DNA of 64,000 nt from Zarea fungicola (taxonomy: Eukaryota > Ascomycota > Sordariomycetes > Hypocreales > Cordycipitaceae), in NCBI GenBank assembly GCA_900169235.1, contig FWCC01000093.1, positions 1 through 64,000 of the forward strand. The letters are read 5' to 3'. The translations under genes and the position numbers were made by a program. The notes under the pieces are model-generated. The model searched no databases and was not told the DNA's origin. It saw only the letters and a list, made by a program, of their open reading frames with translations. Shown one piece after another: positions 11,583 through 23,401 of this stretch (positions are counted from its first letter, which is position 1; every line of letters begins with the position of its first letter).

Positions 11583-13423
11583 TTAGGAATCAGTTGATTT
11601 GGTTTCCGTCTCCAGACTTTCCCATAATTGACCCCAAAGGGGGCAGCTCACGTCCATCATCCAATCTTGAACGGATTTAGAGCTGTTGACACTTGTTATG
11701 TCATTTTGCAATTTTGAATCATCGTCGCTGGCCGAATCTGAGCTGACAATTTCGCCAATGTCTTCTCGCGTTGCGCGAGTGTCTGCCTGCGTACCCTCGC
11801 TTGCATCGGCTCTGCCAACCTGATACTGTGGCCGTGACGAAAACGCCGTCATGGACAGCCAAATAGACTGTAGCAATTTGGCGCGAGTTTCAAAGGAAGT
11901 TTCAACCCGGTCACCGTGTTCGTGATGAGCCGCTCCGTCGGAAAATGCAGCTGCCTGATATATGTCTGTAACTTCCTTCACCTTGCGGTATACCGGGCCA
12001 AAGTCAATGACGTAGTCATTTCCAGACAAGGTCAATACCTTTAGTAGAATTTGGGCGGATCCAACCACCATCATGTGTACCGAAGTCCAGTGGTACCGCA
12101 ACACCTCGAGCTGCGAGAGTTGAATCGCCTGTTCAAGGACGTTGATACAGGCGGCACAGCATGTACGTGAAAATTCTGTTATACTTGCAGCATCGCGCTC
12201 TTGACAGGAATTAATGCGACTGAGGAGAAACAGAAAGGCATAAGCGGTGGTATAGTTGCAGTACATGTGTAAGTGACCCTCGGGGAGAAGGCTCAAGCTC
12301 TGGACTGGGGCACGAAAAGCTGGTTAGTTTCGTGTAGCAAACCATCCTTTTGGAAATTTTCGCAACTCACCAGAAGCATAGATTGGGGTCCAACGCTGCG
12401 ACCAATTGACCATGCTCTGGGTGAAATTGAGGACCAATCTCTTGACCATATACAGCTCCGCCACAGGCGTGGGTGTTGTCCGTGAATACTTCGAAGTGAT
12501 GCTGTCCCGTAGCGACTTTGACATGGTCATAAACTCTCGGCTGGCAAGTGCCCTTGCATCTCCAAACTGATACGTGTGACGGTGCGACATGTTGAACCAG
12601 GAACTCACGTCGATCCACTCCAGCGTCGATGTCATGGTTACCTGCCTTGGACACATTGCACTGTCCTCAATAATCAGCCATAATGAAATGGAATAAGATG
12701 GGTACAACTGTGCGGATGTATTGCAACAAACCTTTTATCCATGCCGTCCAGGTATAACCACAACCTGTCCTGGTCCCGGTCCTGCCGAAGCTTCCTCCCA
12801 CTTGTCGCATGCTGATCCTCATCTTGTTTGATCAACGTATGCTGGCGCCTGCGCCGTTCAAGATGCCACTCCGATGATGATGCCAATTGAACTGCAAATC
12901 CACACAGTGTATAGCCCCTTTGACTGGTCCATTCCTTCCAGTGATACATACAAATAATGGCCCATATATTTCCAATCTCTGTGTCGCATGACAACAAGAC
13001 CTTGCCGAGAAGCAATTCAGAATGATCACGCAAGGCTAGATATTGACTTTTCCCAAAAGCTTGACCACTTATGGAGAGTAAAACAGTAAACAATAAGAGC
13101 GAAGTTTCCCGTATGTGCTGAAAGGTGTATATCTGGGGGTCAAGCAGACCTAGGCGGCACTCAAAGCGTTCAAAGTATAGGGAAATGAGCCGTTCCGCAC
13201 TTTGCGCGTCTAGAAGACCCAAATCAATTGGGTCTTCGATTGTTGATGGTTTTAGGCTATCATTGTTGGGGAGTTGTGCCGGAAAGCCTGCGTCCGGAAC
13301 CTGCCTAGGCACAGCAGCGAGATCAACTTTTTTCGGCTGGTCGCCTTGATGGATAATTTTGGTGTAATTTTTGGAGCTACCAGTACCACCTATGGTAACA
13401 CTCTCTTTATGTTTGACTGACAT
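11583..13423 (-). CDS. fungal transcription-factor-like protein lacking a Zn2Cys6 domain
   Basis: Three exons: 13423-12732 (donor GTTTGT), 12660-12371 and 12304-11583; 567 aa. It is clearly homologous to the regulator at 7374-9785. Examples are RLGLLDPQIYTFQHI against VGFLDPELYTYDYV, and LLSCDTEIGNIWAIICMYHWKE against the matching stretch there. Both introns sit at homologous positions in the same phases (2, then 1), and the middle exons are 290 and 287 nt. The reading frame has a stop 7 codons before the ATG. No CxxC-type cluster is found in the next about 500 bp upstream, so the DNA-binding domain seems absent. It may be a regulator without its own DNA contact, or a decaying duplicate whose first exon was lost. 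Confidence 0.8.
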
Positions 13424-14573
13424 CGGGCGTTGATGGGCTCCCGATTACAGATTTGAAAGAGGACAAAGGCTTCGGGAGGCTGGCCTTGCAGAGCAAAGTT
13501 CAGTAAACATAATTATAAGAAAGACTGGGGCACTACCATCATGTGCATGTTACAGTGAACTATAGAGTAATACGCATGCTGTCTAGTATTTTAACCCTTT
13601 AATCGCCACGGACCTGGGCTGCTGCCTCATCTGCCGGCTTTCTATCAAAACCATGTGCCCCGTTAATACCGAAAACCGAAAACCGCAGTACAGCTGAGCT
13701 GGGGCATGTTAAAGCCCCACACAAAGCCGCAAGGCGGGAATTGAGATCGATCAAACCTTGTCGATTATAACCTTTTTGCGCTCTTTGCGGCTTTACATTA
13801 GAATTTGCCGGTATTGATTTTGAGCTAGGCTTGGGGCGGCCCGTGCAATTACCATGAGGGGGTATTACCCGCAAGTATTCTCCGGCCACAACAAGTACGG
13901 CATTGTATCAGGAGGCGTAATTGCCTGGGGTTGGGTAGGATAAAATGCCCGAGAGCCCACGACGAATACCGTACCGCATCTACGCATGGCATGCATTAGC
14001 TATGTGAATGAAACTACAATATCAGGGCAAGACAAGAATAAAGCGCTTTGAACTCTGGCTTATATTTCTCATGGCGTGATTTCATTTGGAAACTGGTCCC
14101 TGGTTTACGAAAGTGCCAGTCAACTTGCTAGTGCAGCCCAGTCACGCGAGGCAACAAACCGACAAAGGGCTGCACATGTTCCGGAAAACCCGGCAAGTAG
14201 AAAACTAGCTATGATTAAGAAGAAGAAATAACGTTGAGCAACCCATAAAAATAAACGGGGACACGTCGTTTCCCTCAAATCAGCTGGGACGATTCGGATA
14301 CCGTATGTACTGGAATCCATCAGCGTCATAGCCAACTACGACCGACTGCCGCCAAGCCGACACGGGATAGGCCAAGGCGAACCTAAAAAAAAACCGAAAG
14401 GCGATGTGCTGTTTCCACAAACCGTTGCATATCCGGCAGTGCGGAGTTCAACTCTGCAAGATGCCCAGGTCAGTTTTTATAAAAGTCGAGCGATAGAATT
14501 ATCCATCGCGAAATGACTCGTCAAGGTGTAGAGCAGTAAAATCATTCCAAGCCTCATGGTCTTCTGAGCTACA
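13424..14573. other. intergenic region between regulator and bZIP genes
   Basis: About 1.15 kb. I searched it on the minus strand for a missing zinc-cluster exon of the preceding gene and found none. The 96-codon minus frame at 13599-13889 is unrecognised. The final part is the promoter of the bZIP gene. Confidence 0.5.
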
Positions 14574-15648
14574 ATGAACTACACAACCTCGTCAGTACCA
14601 AGCCCCGCTGTAAGCGATGGCGGGCACGACGCCCTATTGCAAATGTGCTTCGGAGATGATTTGGATATGGGACTTTCTACAGTAAGCACACATCACGGAC
14701 AATGCCCAACACGCTGTCGTTCCGGCGGTATATGAGCCCTCTTTGTCGAAAGGGCCAGTCCTAAACACAGCCAAGTCAAATTACAGGGCAATCATACTAA
14801 CTCGTGAGATAGAATTGGTCTCTTTCAGGCGCCCCACCGTACGGCATTCTCCCACAGTCGGGCCAAATCTTCACAGCGGATTCCGCCACTGCTCTACTTA
14901 CACGTCAATTGGCCCTCTCAGCATCATTGTCCAATGTCCAACAATGGCCGCCAGCACTGCAAGGTTGCTCGGCAGATTCATTGACACCCCCTCAACCCAC
15001 GGACTGCGGGCAGCGTGGTTATACATCCCCGGCAACCAGCCCAAAAACATTGTCGGCGGCTCCCAGCCCGGACAGTTACAGCCGCGAAAGCGATAGTGTA
15101 AAGCTTTCCGAGAAGCGAAAAGCGCAAAATCGTGCTGCGTAAGTGCAGTATACATTAGCAGATGCAGACTATTGTGACTCTGTTTTTGCTGATGCCGTTC
15201 CAGACAAGCTGCTTATAGGAAGCGAAAAGAGGACTACCAAGCCGGGCTCCACAAACGCATAATCGACCTGAAGACTACCCTGGATACGACTGTTGAAGAG
15301 AACCAAAGGCTAAAGATGGCCATGTGCACAGTTGAACATGAAAACGAGCTGCTCCGCAAACTTCTATACCAAATGCCGTACTCAAACCGTTCTTCGATAG
15401 CGGCTCCTAGCTCACCGCCACCGGTTAAGCAAAGCAACCAGCTGGACAATATCAAACGGGAGGGAGAAGACTGGCCATCAATGATGCCAGACTGGGATGT
15501 GGCTACTACTCAGTCGTTGTGCGACGACGGCTTATTAGTATCGGCTGATGAGGTTATTCAAAATCTTTGTACGGGGTTGATGGGCCAAAACGGAATGACG
15601 TTTCCAAAGGCGGATGTCATAGCAGCAATTGAAGGAGTCACCGGGTAG
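14574..15648 (+). CDS. bZIP transcription factor (Yap/AP-1-like basic region)
   Basis: Proposed exons are 14574-14727, 14829-15138 and 15204-15648 (302 aa). The basic region KRKAQNRAAQAAYRKRKEDY spans the second intron at about residues 146-165. It has the NxxAQxxYR pattern of fungal Yap-type factors, with Ala and Tyr in place of the usual Arg and Phe. A leucine-zipper heptad region follows (IDLKTTLDTTVEENQRLKM). The C-terminal half is acidic and Ser/Pro-rich. The first donor is uncertain: GTAAGC at 14682 looks stronger, but only GTATAT at 14728 keeps phase with the second exon. Family members act in the nucleus, typically in stress or metabolic control; the target here is unknown. Confidence 0.85.
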
Positions 15649-17470
15649 ATGGGAGCCATAACTGCATTAATGAGAAACGAGAAAAACGAGAAAATAAGAT
15701 CCACCCACCCAGTGGCAGGCGGCCCAAGGTGCAGTGAGGATATACACTGCGGCCAAAAAGTTACCGTTCGTTATGGCAAAATGGACATTTTGGCTACAAG
15801 GATATTTCTACGTGCATGTGGTGGCATGTGTAACAAGCGAGTGTGAATGCGCGACCGATGGAGGATTAAACTGCCTTTGCCAACTCATCCGCGGTGCTAC
15901 CAGCGTACCACCTATGCAACTCCAGGGAAGTAAATCAAGGGGGGCACTACGTAGATTAATTCGTATTACTCGGAGTACTGTTCCAAAAGAAAAACAGTGC
16001 CGAGACTAAGTGGAATACTCCTTACTGATACCAGAGATGTGGTTCCAAAATCCACTAGCAGTAATGAAGTCAGTCGCATTGGTGCCCAGCTTTGGTTATT
16101 CTATTGACCCCTACCACGTTTTGCATGTTCGCCGTGTTAGTCACTCGTAGTTCCGAGTTTGCCAAGGACGCTCTTCAGCCGCGTCATGATGGAACAGCTG
16201 CAGCAAAGGTTCATGTCACTGCCACGTGATCCAGTTAATGTGAGAAGAACTACCTGCCCTTTAAAATCTATTAATATGTCGTTAGATCTCCCTCTACTCA
16301 TTGAAAGTGAAGCGCATGCTCAGTCGCCCATAGTGCGAAGGGCTCGTGAGGTTGTCCGGTTGTCCAAGCTGGCATTATGCCCTCTGCATTGTACGAATTT
16401 ATTGACCTACCTTTTGATTACCACAGAATATTGACTTGCACATACTTTCCCTTTGAACTATGAAGAAAATTCAGACTAGTAAATGGTGAGGAATATCTTT
16501 CTTTCTGTGTTAATACATATCGCAGCAGCCGAGCTTGGCTTTGTTCTTCTGTTCCACTGATGAAATGGTTTCACTCGCCGTACCAAATAGACGATGTAGA
16601 TATTACCATGGGCAATTGGTTTCGCCCGTTTCTCTGATCCTGGAAAAAAAAATCGAGCCTTACATTGACGATACAAACGTTTCCAAGGTACAAACGCTAA
16701 CACAGGTGTTGAACAGGTGTTGAAATGTGCCCACAATCGAACTCGAACAAGCGTAGCCTACCCAACGTTATACTCAATTTCCGCCCTATCCAGACGAACT
16801 ACTCCAGCTTTTGCCAGGGGGAAGGCGAATGGTCCCTGTGTGGAACGACCGTTTGAACTGACACTTAAAACTGCGTACAACTAATTCCCAACAAAATACG
16901 ACTTGTTCTGAAGCTTGTTTGCCATTTTTAATTGAATGTAAAATAATCAGAGAAATATTTTTCCTTCACTGCTTTCTCCCAGGCAGTCTGTTATGAGTCA
17001 CTCGCCGATCTGGCTTGGCAACTAGCCCTTGCCAGTTGTTCCGACATAGTTCAGAATAGTAAAGCACCCAAGGACCAAGGAAACAAAAAATATGAAATAA
17101 AAAAAACTTTATATCACTGTCAAAAATAAAATGGACAAAAAAATCGAAATATGTAGCAAAAACATACAACAGCCGGTGTNNNNNNNNNATATCTATGGTC
17201 GTATGTATCAGTTATTCGATAAAATTAGCTTATATGTAACTGTACAAGCGGCGGCCGGTTTACCGCCGGATTAACAAATCTCCTCCAAATTTTCCATCTT
17301 GAGCTTTGAAGCCAAAACCGCTACTTTGGATATCAAGCTTCAAGGCTCGTGCCCATCCAAAATCGACGCGCGCCAATCCACGTAAAGCACCCCATTCGCA
17401 CTTTGAACGTCAAGTCGCGCGACGCCCCTACACACGCTCTCTCGCTTCTTTCTTATACACATAACCCACA
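15649..17470. other. intergenic, contains an assembly gap
   Basis: About 1.8 kb with no supportable gene. It is AT-rich towards 16900-17170. Eight undetermined bases occur at 17180-17187, just upstream of the SmE gene. Short open frames here overlap on both strands and are not recognised. Confidence 0.5.
17180..17187. other. assembly gap (8 N)
   Basis: Eight N characters. The size may be nominal and sequence may be missing here. Confidence 0.99.
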
Positions 17471-18265
17471 ATGACTGGTCGTGGTGGCGGCGGACGCCGT
17501 GTTTTGCTTCCCCCGATGTAGGCAACCCCACCCCACAATGCAGAGCTGTCATTGTACCGCTGTGAATAGCTCTTGGGAGACGAAGCTGGAGTGCTGACGT
17601 GTATGGCCCGCAGTAACATGATTTTCAAGCTTCTTCAGACCGTGAGTGCGACCGATGCGACCAGCAGGGCCAGCGATGCGAGAATTGGAAGATATAGTTT
17701 CTGGCGTGGACCTTGCTTCGAGATGAGAAGGCGTTGAAAGATTTCTCTTGGTCCAGAGACACAAGACTTGCCATTTCGGGACACAATGGTGCCGTCTGGC
17801 GGGATCAGAGGGATACTTTCGACAAGGACGCGCCAGCTGCCAACTATGACGAGCCGGATCTCGCATCACTGCGGCCTAGAAGATACCGGGTTATGAATAT
17901 TTTTGCTAGTTTCGCTACTAACCGCAAGACCAGAACTCTACTGTTAGCGTTTGGCTGTACGAACAGCTCGGCATCCGCATCGAGGGAAAGATTCGAGTCA
18001 GTATACACAGACGCGGTCAAGCGATACACAGGGCGACTACTAATAGAATGCCCAGGGATTCGACGAGTTCATGAACCTCGTTCTCGACGATGCTGTCGAG
18101 GTCCGCCAGATTACCAAGACAAACGACAAGGAGACAAGAAGACCTTTGGGTATGTGCAAACCCAACAAAGCCGACGGCCTGGAGGGTTGAATACTAACAT
18201 GGTGTGCAGGCCAGATCCTTCTGAAAGGCGACAACGTCTCCCTGATTCAAAATCTCTCTGGTTAA
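17471..18265 (+). CDS. SME1: small nuclear ribonucleoprotein E (SmE)
   Basis: Five small exons: 17471-17517, 17614-17641, 17934-17996, 18056-18149 and 18210-18265; 95 aa, in frame throughout. The pieces read as an Sm protein. They give an N-terminal Gly/Arg stretch (GRGGGGRRVLLPP), then IFKLLQ, VSVWLYEQLGIRIEGKI (Sm1 motif), GFDEFMNLVLDDAVEV, and the Sm2-type end GQILLKGDNVSLIQNLSG. SmE is one of seven Sm subunits of the ring on U1, U2, U4 and U5 snRNA, acting in pre-mRNA splicing in the nucleus. The second exon is only 28 nt and the following intron about 290 nt, longer than the others, so automated models may miss exons here. Confidence 0.93.
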
Positions 18266-18748
18266 GAATACCGAGCAATTTATAATCCGAACAAACAGAA
18301 ATACCAAAAGATGCCGGGAATGGCAGGCGCCAGCAGTGAGCACGGCATGAAGATGATGGTTATTTTTGGACTACCTTGGCTCACGGACTGGGGCTGTGTG
18401 GAATCTTTAGGACACTTTATTCGTTTTACGTGGCGCATGGGTAAATTGGGGGTTTGTTTACAATTTTTTACGTACCTCACTGTGTGATTTTCATGCGACT
18501 GATGCGCGGATACAGTTGATGAGCTGACGTCTCTATAATAGAGCTACAACTAGCTAGCATCGAAAACAAAACACAAAAGCAAAAACCAAACTGGGTATTA
18601 CGAAAATTTTTGCTGAGAATTAACGTGCAAAATATTGTTTTTATTATTCATTAACTTTTTACCTCCCACTATAGCAAGCCCTGAGCATATCATGTCGCAT
18701 AATCCCGTCACAGGAAACCTTCGTTATGTCTAACTTTTTTTTTTCAAC
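18266..18748. other. intergenic, convergent 3' regions
   Basis: About 480 bp between the stops of SmE (plus) and the MDR gene (minus). It holds only 3' untranslated sequence as far as I can see. Confidence 0.5.
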
Positions 18749-19843
18749 TCAAATTTTATAAACCAGCTTGGTGCCGGATACCTTGCCCTCACGGAGCAGG
18801 CTCAACCCCTCGCCGATATTGTCCAAGCCTCCTGCAATCTCCTTGATGGGCGCAGGAGGAAGGTCCCCGACAGCCGCCGCCGCGGGCAAGAGGCTGTAAA
18901 ACTTGGCGAGCGACGCACGGTCGTCCGCGCTGGCCGGGAAGACGGGGCCATTGGGCGGGCGGAACTGAAACTCGCGGCCAAAGAGCGTGTAGGCGAGGAT
19001 GAGCTGGATGGCGACGCCGTTGATCTCGCTGGCGGCGGCGGGCAGCAGGACGATGACCTTGCCGCCGGGGTTGACGATGCTCGCGCACAGCTCCACGGTG
19101 CCATTCTCCGAGATGCCGTCAAAGGCCGCGTCAATGTCCGGGTAGGCGGCGCGGATGTCAGCGGCCACGGTGGGCGACTTGTAGTCAAAGACGGCGTCGG
19201 CGCCGTAGCTCTTGACGAGATCAAAGTTGTGGGGGGAGGCAGTGGCGACGACGGTGCGGCCGGCGAGCTTGGCGAGGCGGACGGCAAAGAAGCCCGCGCC
19301 GGTGGACGCGGCGTAGATGAGGATGGGCCGCTTGGCGGCGCCGCTGCTCTCGTCTGCCTTTTCGCCGGGGTAGGGCAGGCCGAGGTGCCTGCTGAGGCCG
19401 AGGACGGCGGTGACGGCGGAGACGCCATACGTCGCGGCCTGGAGGTCAGAGATGGCGTCGGGCACCTTCCAGGCCAGGTCGCCGTCCACCTTGAGGTACT
19501 GGGCGAAGGTGCCGCGGTCGGGGTAGAGGCCGCCGTGGACGACGCCGGCGACGCGATCGCCAATCTTCCAGCCGCCGGGGGCCTTGGCGCCGATCTGGGC
19601 GACGACACCTGCAAAGTCACAACCACCAACAGCACCGTCGGGCGAACCGCCGTCAATGTGCTTGAAGTCAGTGGGGTTCAAGGCCACGGCGGTGACCTTG
19701 ACGAGGATGTCACCCTCAGCAATGGCTGGTACGGGGACATCCTTGAGTGTAGCACCACGGCCCTCTACTGGAGACGGCGCCGTTATAGCTGGAGCTGCGC
19801 CAACAGCAACGAGTGCCTTCATAGTAGCGGGAATAGCGGTCAT
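18749..19843 (-). CDS. MDR-family oxidoreductase (enoyl reductase/quinone reductase-like)
   Basis: Single exon of 364 aa, strongly GC-rich at third positions. The N-terminal GroES-like part has VKVTAVALNPTDFKHIDGG and VGGCDFAGVVAQIG. The cofactor domain has IYAASTGAGFFAVRLAKLAG, an NADPH-binding segment, then GADAVFDYKSP. The zinc ligands of classical alcohol dehydrogenases are absent, so this is a zinc-independent MDR of the ToxD/trans-enoyl-reductase-like group common in fungi. Such enzymes reduce activated C=C bonds with NADPH. No polyketide synthase lies in the window, so a stand-alone detoxification role is as likely as biosynthesis. Confidence 0.87.
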   Translation of the reverse strand: MTAIPATMKALVAVGAAPAITAPSPVEGRGATLKDVPVPAIAEGDILVKVTAVALNPTDFKHIDGGSPDGAVGGCDFAGVVAQIGAKAPGGWKIGDRVAGVVHGGLYPDRGTFAQYLKVDGDLAWKVPDAISDLQAATYGVSAVTAVLGLSRHLGLPYPGEKADESSGAAKRPILIYAASTGAGFFAVRLAKLAGRTVVATASPHNFDLVKSYGADAVFDYKSPTVAADIRAAYPDIDAAFDGISENGTVELCASIVNPGGKVIVLLPAAASEINGVAIQLILAYTLFGREFQFRPPNGPVFPASADDRASLAKFYSLLPAAAAVGDLPPAPIKEIAGGLDNIGEGLSLLREGKVSGTKLVYKI

Positions 19844-20504
19844 TGCGGCGACTTGCAGTTTTTTGTGTAGGGTAGCGAAGATTTTGGTGTAAGTGATTGA
19901 ACAGGAAAGATGATTTCACAAGAGCCCAAGGTGCTGCCTCTTCAATGCTTTAATATTGGGTTTGGCATGGATGCTCTCATGGCGTCATTTCGGACAAGAT
20001 TATCAAGCGATTCATGCAACGATTGTGTGCTCTTGTCGATTACCAAGCAACCCAGCAAGGCTCTCACAAGAGAATCCAGAAAACCTGTTCATCTTCTCGT
20101 AGCCGAGGCCGCTCTGTGGAGCAAATCTGTGGAAACTAGCCTTGTTAGAGGTAATGGTGGACCAGCCACTGACCCGCCGTGCTATCGCCGAATTTGACGA
20201 AAACGCCGTTTTCATCTTAAGATGCTGAACATGAGGAGCTATTAGTCAACTGGGCCTCGGGTTGATCGCCCGAAGGGTTTGGTGTAGTTTGTTCCAGAAA
20301 ACTGTTGGCTGCGCTGCCAAGGTCCGAACCCTGCATTGGTTACTCATCATTGGACTTTGTTCAGCCTCATCAACTACCGATTGGATGCGACATGGGACGC
20401 TGGCACACAAGTCAGCAGAAGCACGGCTTGAATTGACTACTCCATTAAAACTTTACCACATGGTCTGCAAACATTATCGCTCCGCAGTAGAAAGGGTCTC
20501 GAAT
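19844..20504. other. intergenic
   Basis: About 660 bp upstream of the MDR gene and downstream of the SDR pseudogene. The plus-strand frame at 20262-20795 runs antisense through the SDR remnant and is not a gene I can support. Confidence 0.5.
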
Positions 20505-21215
20505 TTACGCCTTGAGGCTCATCCTCAGGAGATCGTTGCCAATAATATCATCTTGGATCTGCCTGAGTTCGTCAACATCCGAGTTCGACTAGACGAATCT
20601 TCCACGGAGGAATGCTGCCTCGCTACTCGCCGCAAGTCAGACGCAGAATGGCCGGCAGATTTAGTCACACGTTTAGCTATTGGGCGTCTCAAAGCCAGTG
20701 TGCGATCCACCGAGATCATCGTAATTGCTCAAATTCACGCCAGCCTCGGCAGCCATTTCAGTCCGAATGCTGCAGGATGCAGGCAAGCAGGCTAAAGAGC
20801 CGTTGGTGTGGATGCGCCACATGCAGATACTCTACAATCCCGGAGAAGGCAATCTCGGAGGAAGCATACGCGCCAAAGCCTGGCATGTGTGGAATATGCG
20901 CAGCACCTGCTGAAATATTGGTATATGTCGCACCTGGATTTGTGATGCTCAAAAACTCTCGAACAATGTGCAGAGAAGCTTTGACGTTAATTTCGTAGCA
21001 TCGCCAGAAGTCGTCTGCCTTTCGAGAGCGTCTTCAGACCGGTCTATCAAGAACACACTTGCTCCAGCAATGACAAAGCTTTTGGAGATTCCCAGGCCAA
21101 TTCCTCCAGCACCGCCTGTAATTAGTACGGATTTCCCGCGGCATGATTGTCTAGGCGAGCTAGGAGAAATCTTATCATAGGCCTGCTGATGAAGGTCTGT
21201 GTGAAGCTTGGCCAC
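20505..21215 (-). pseudogene. short-chain dehydrogenase/reductase (SDR) pseudogene
   Basis: The start (ATG at 21215) is intact and gives the Rossmann motif GKSVLITGGAGGIGLGISKSF and an FLIDRSEDAL stretch. Then about 60-70 residues, including the NAG region, are missing. The sequence resumes in another frame at NVKASLHIVREFLS and NISAGAAHIPHMPGFGAYASSE. There the catalytic YxxxK has Glu instead of Lys. A further frameshift follows before TEMAAEAGVNLSNYDDL. The C-terminal part (EAAFLRGRF then SDVDELRQIQDDIIGNDLLR) has stops where Trp is expected. The last homologous codons reach the stop at 20505-20507. Deletion, frameshifts and a lost catalytic residue make this a pseudogene. Confidence 0.85.
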
Positions 21216-21765
21216 GACATTGTGATGGAGCTACAAGGTAAAACAATAAAACAATCCGAGACTGGTGCGATCAAAGGATAAAAACCTTATTAAAGTAAGA
21301 CAGTAGAGAAGCGAGATGGCTTAATAGGATATCCCACCAGTATTTTGTTTTTTCTAAACGAAAACCGTGCCGCCTGAGCGACGGCATACGTACTGTTTGC
21401 AATTTGTTTATGATACTAGGGAACAAGCAAAGATCTCGGTATTTGCGACCTGATTATCAAGTTTTTGTCGGCCTTGGGGATGCTAGGCCCACTGAATGCC
21501 GCATCGCGGACGTCTCGATTACGATGCATCTGAATAGCGAAGCACCCGCTTAACGCCGATATTTTACCGATCAAGATGCCGTTCGGAGTAGCGCCGCTCC
21601 AAACCCAAAGTCCTTGGCCTGGCTGCAATACCCCGTGCAAAAAAGCTTACTGCTTAGCAATCAAAGAACAAACCAAAGCACTGCAACACACTTGCCGAAG
21701 ACAACCTTGGAAAGCCGAAAAGCGATCGACCCGAGCGTTGGAAATCGCTCCATGACTCGGTGACA
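21216..21765. other. intergenic, divergent 5' region of SDR pseudogene and mdm10
   Basis: About 550 bp between two divergent start codons. No coding frame that I support. Confidence 0.5.
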
Positions 21766-23401
21766 ATGCGGGAGTTTATGGACTATGTCCACAGCGCATT
21801 CTACGAGGCGACAGGCTGGTCCCGCGACAACTCCTATGCGTCGCTAAATTCCACTAGCGATGGTACGTTGTGTCTGTGTGCTTGTTCACGCGTGTAGATG
21901 TTGATGCACTGAATGCAACCATCATAAGATGCCGATTGGCTGACTCGATGAGATACAAACAGCTCTCCTGAACTTTCCTACACCAAGAGGCTTACGCCTC
22001 ACACTCTCCGCGCTCGCAAGTCCCAACTTCGCGACGTCATACCAGCTCGGCTCGGTGGGTGTCGTCGACGGCTCCATCTCATACCTCTTCTCATCGGTGC
22101 CGTTGCGCGTCCTCCTCACGCCGCAGTCCGAAAAAGTCGTGCTGCCGGAGCTGCTGCGCTCGTACCGCCCGCTGACGCCGCTCGCTCCCGCCAATCCGCC
22201 GCTGCTCCAATCGTCCCTTCCAGCCAGTGGCGGACGCGCCGACCGACCGCAGGCCTCGTTATTATATGGCCGACTATATCTACCGCAGTCGCAGCTGGAG
22301 GGTCTCGTGGTGAAGCGACTGTCGCAGCACCTGCAGGTGCAGTTTAGTGCCGTATCGGGCCAGCACTTACGCAACGGTGGCACGACGCTCGGCCTCGCGC
22401 AGTACGATGTAGGGCGCTACGCGCTCGAGGGGCTGGCGTCCTCGGACGGCGGCCTGCTGGGCCTGAGGGGAATCTACAACTTTGGCGGCGACGCCGAGGG
22501 AACGGACATGACGACGACAAGTGCGACTGCGACTGCGACGACGACTACGGCTACAGCGGCAGCGACCACCTCGGCCGTGGACGGCGAAATAGCCACAGCA
22601 ACAACAACAATAAAACCATCAAGCGGTCCCAGTGGTGGCAGCGGCGGACCTGAAAAGGAACGCATCTATGGACGCTTCAGCACGGGCGCGGAGATTTACT
22701 ACGGCACGCTCAACAAGTCGGGCGGCATCAGCCTGGCGACGCGCTTTGCCACGCTGCCGTCGCACAAGGGCACGCCGCTGTCGGCGACGCTGACGCTGAA
22801 CCCGCTCATGGGCAGCATCGGGGCGAGCTACGCCGTGGTCGCGGGGCGGCACTGCAGCCTGGCCACGCGCATGGAGTTTAACGTCTTTAGCTACGAGAGC
22901 GCGTGGGCGGTGGGCATGGAACTCTGGCGCAAGCCGTTTCAGCGGCCGTCGACGAGGAATGGAACAACCGCCACTGCCGCTGGGGCTGCGGCCGCCTCGA
23001 CGAGGGAGCGCAGCTTCAAGGCCAAGATGGAGTGGCGACTCGACGAGGAGCTGCCTGTGTCGCAACACCCTACACAGCTAGACCAAAGTGCGACGCCGTC
23101 CGAGGCAACGAGCATACTCAATACTGATGCGAGGGTCGGTGGACCATCACTACCCAAGACTGCAGGTGCAGGTGCAGCTTCATCGGCGACGAGCGAAGCG
23201 GAGCTTCACCAGCCGGGATGGAAACCGGTGGACGAGTATGCAGGCGTGTTGAAGGCGCGCCTGGACCAGAACCTGCGCATTGGCTTACTGTGGGAGGGCA
23301 GGGTCAAGTCGCTGCTGTTTAGTCTGGGAAGTGGGATTGATTTACGACACATGGACAAGCCCTTTCGCACGCTAGGGTTGGAGATTCAGTTTTCATCCTG
23401 A
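21766..23401 (+). CDS. mdm10: mitochondrial distribution and morphology protein 10 (Mdm10)
   Basis: Two exons, 21766-21862 and 21963-23401, 511 aa. The N-terminus MREFMDYVHSAFYEATGWSR and the segment GLRLTLSALASPNFATSYQL are typical of Mdm10. So are the repeated beta-strand segments and the C-terminal LRIGLLWEGRVKSLLFSLGS...LGLEIQFSS. Mdm10 is an outer-membrane beta-barrel that serves in the ERMES ER-mitochondria tether and in the SAM complex for barrel assembly. An insertion at about residues 213-260 is rich in Thr, Ala, Ser and Gly. It is encoded by a run of ACG/ACT/ACA-like codons and probably forms a loop outside the barrel. The protein is a little longer than I expect for the family, mainly because of such loops. 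Confidence 0.95.

Noticed and set aside
17549..17869. 106-codon minus-strand frame
   Set aside because: It overlaps SmE exon 2 and intron 2 on the other strand; the SmE exons explain this region.
18802..19656. 284-codon minus-strand frame rich in Pro, Ser, Ala and Thr
   Set aside because: It is an out-of-frame shadow of the GC-rich MDR gene.
20262..20795. 177-codon plus-strand frame
   Set aside because: It is the antisense of the decayed SDR C-terminus and has no domain.
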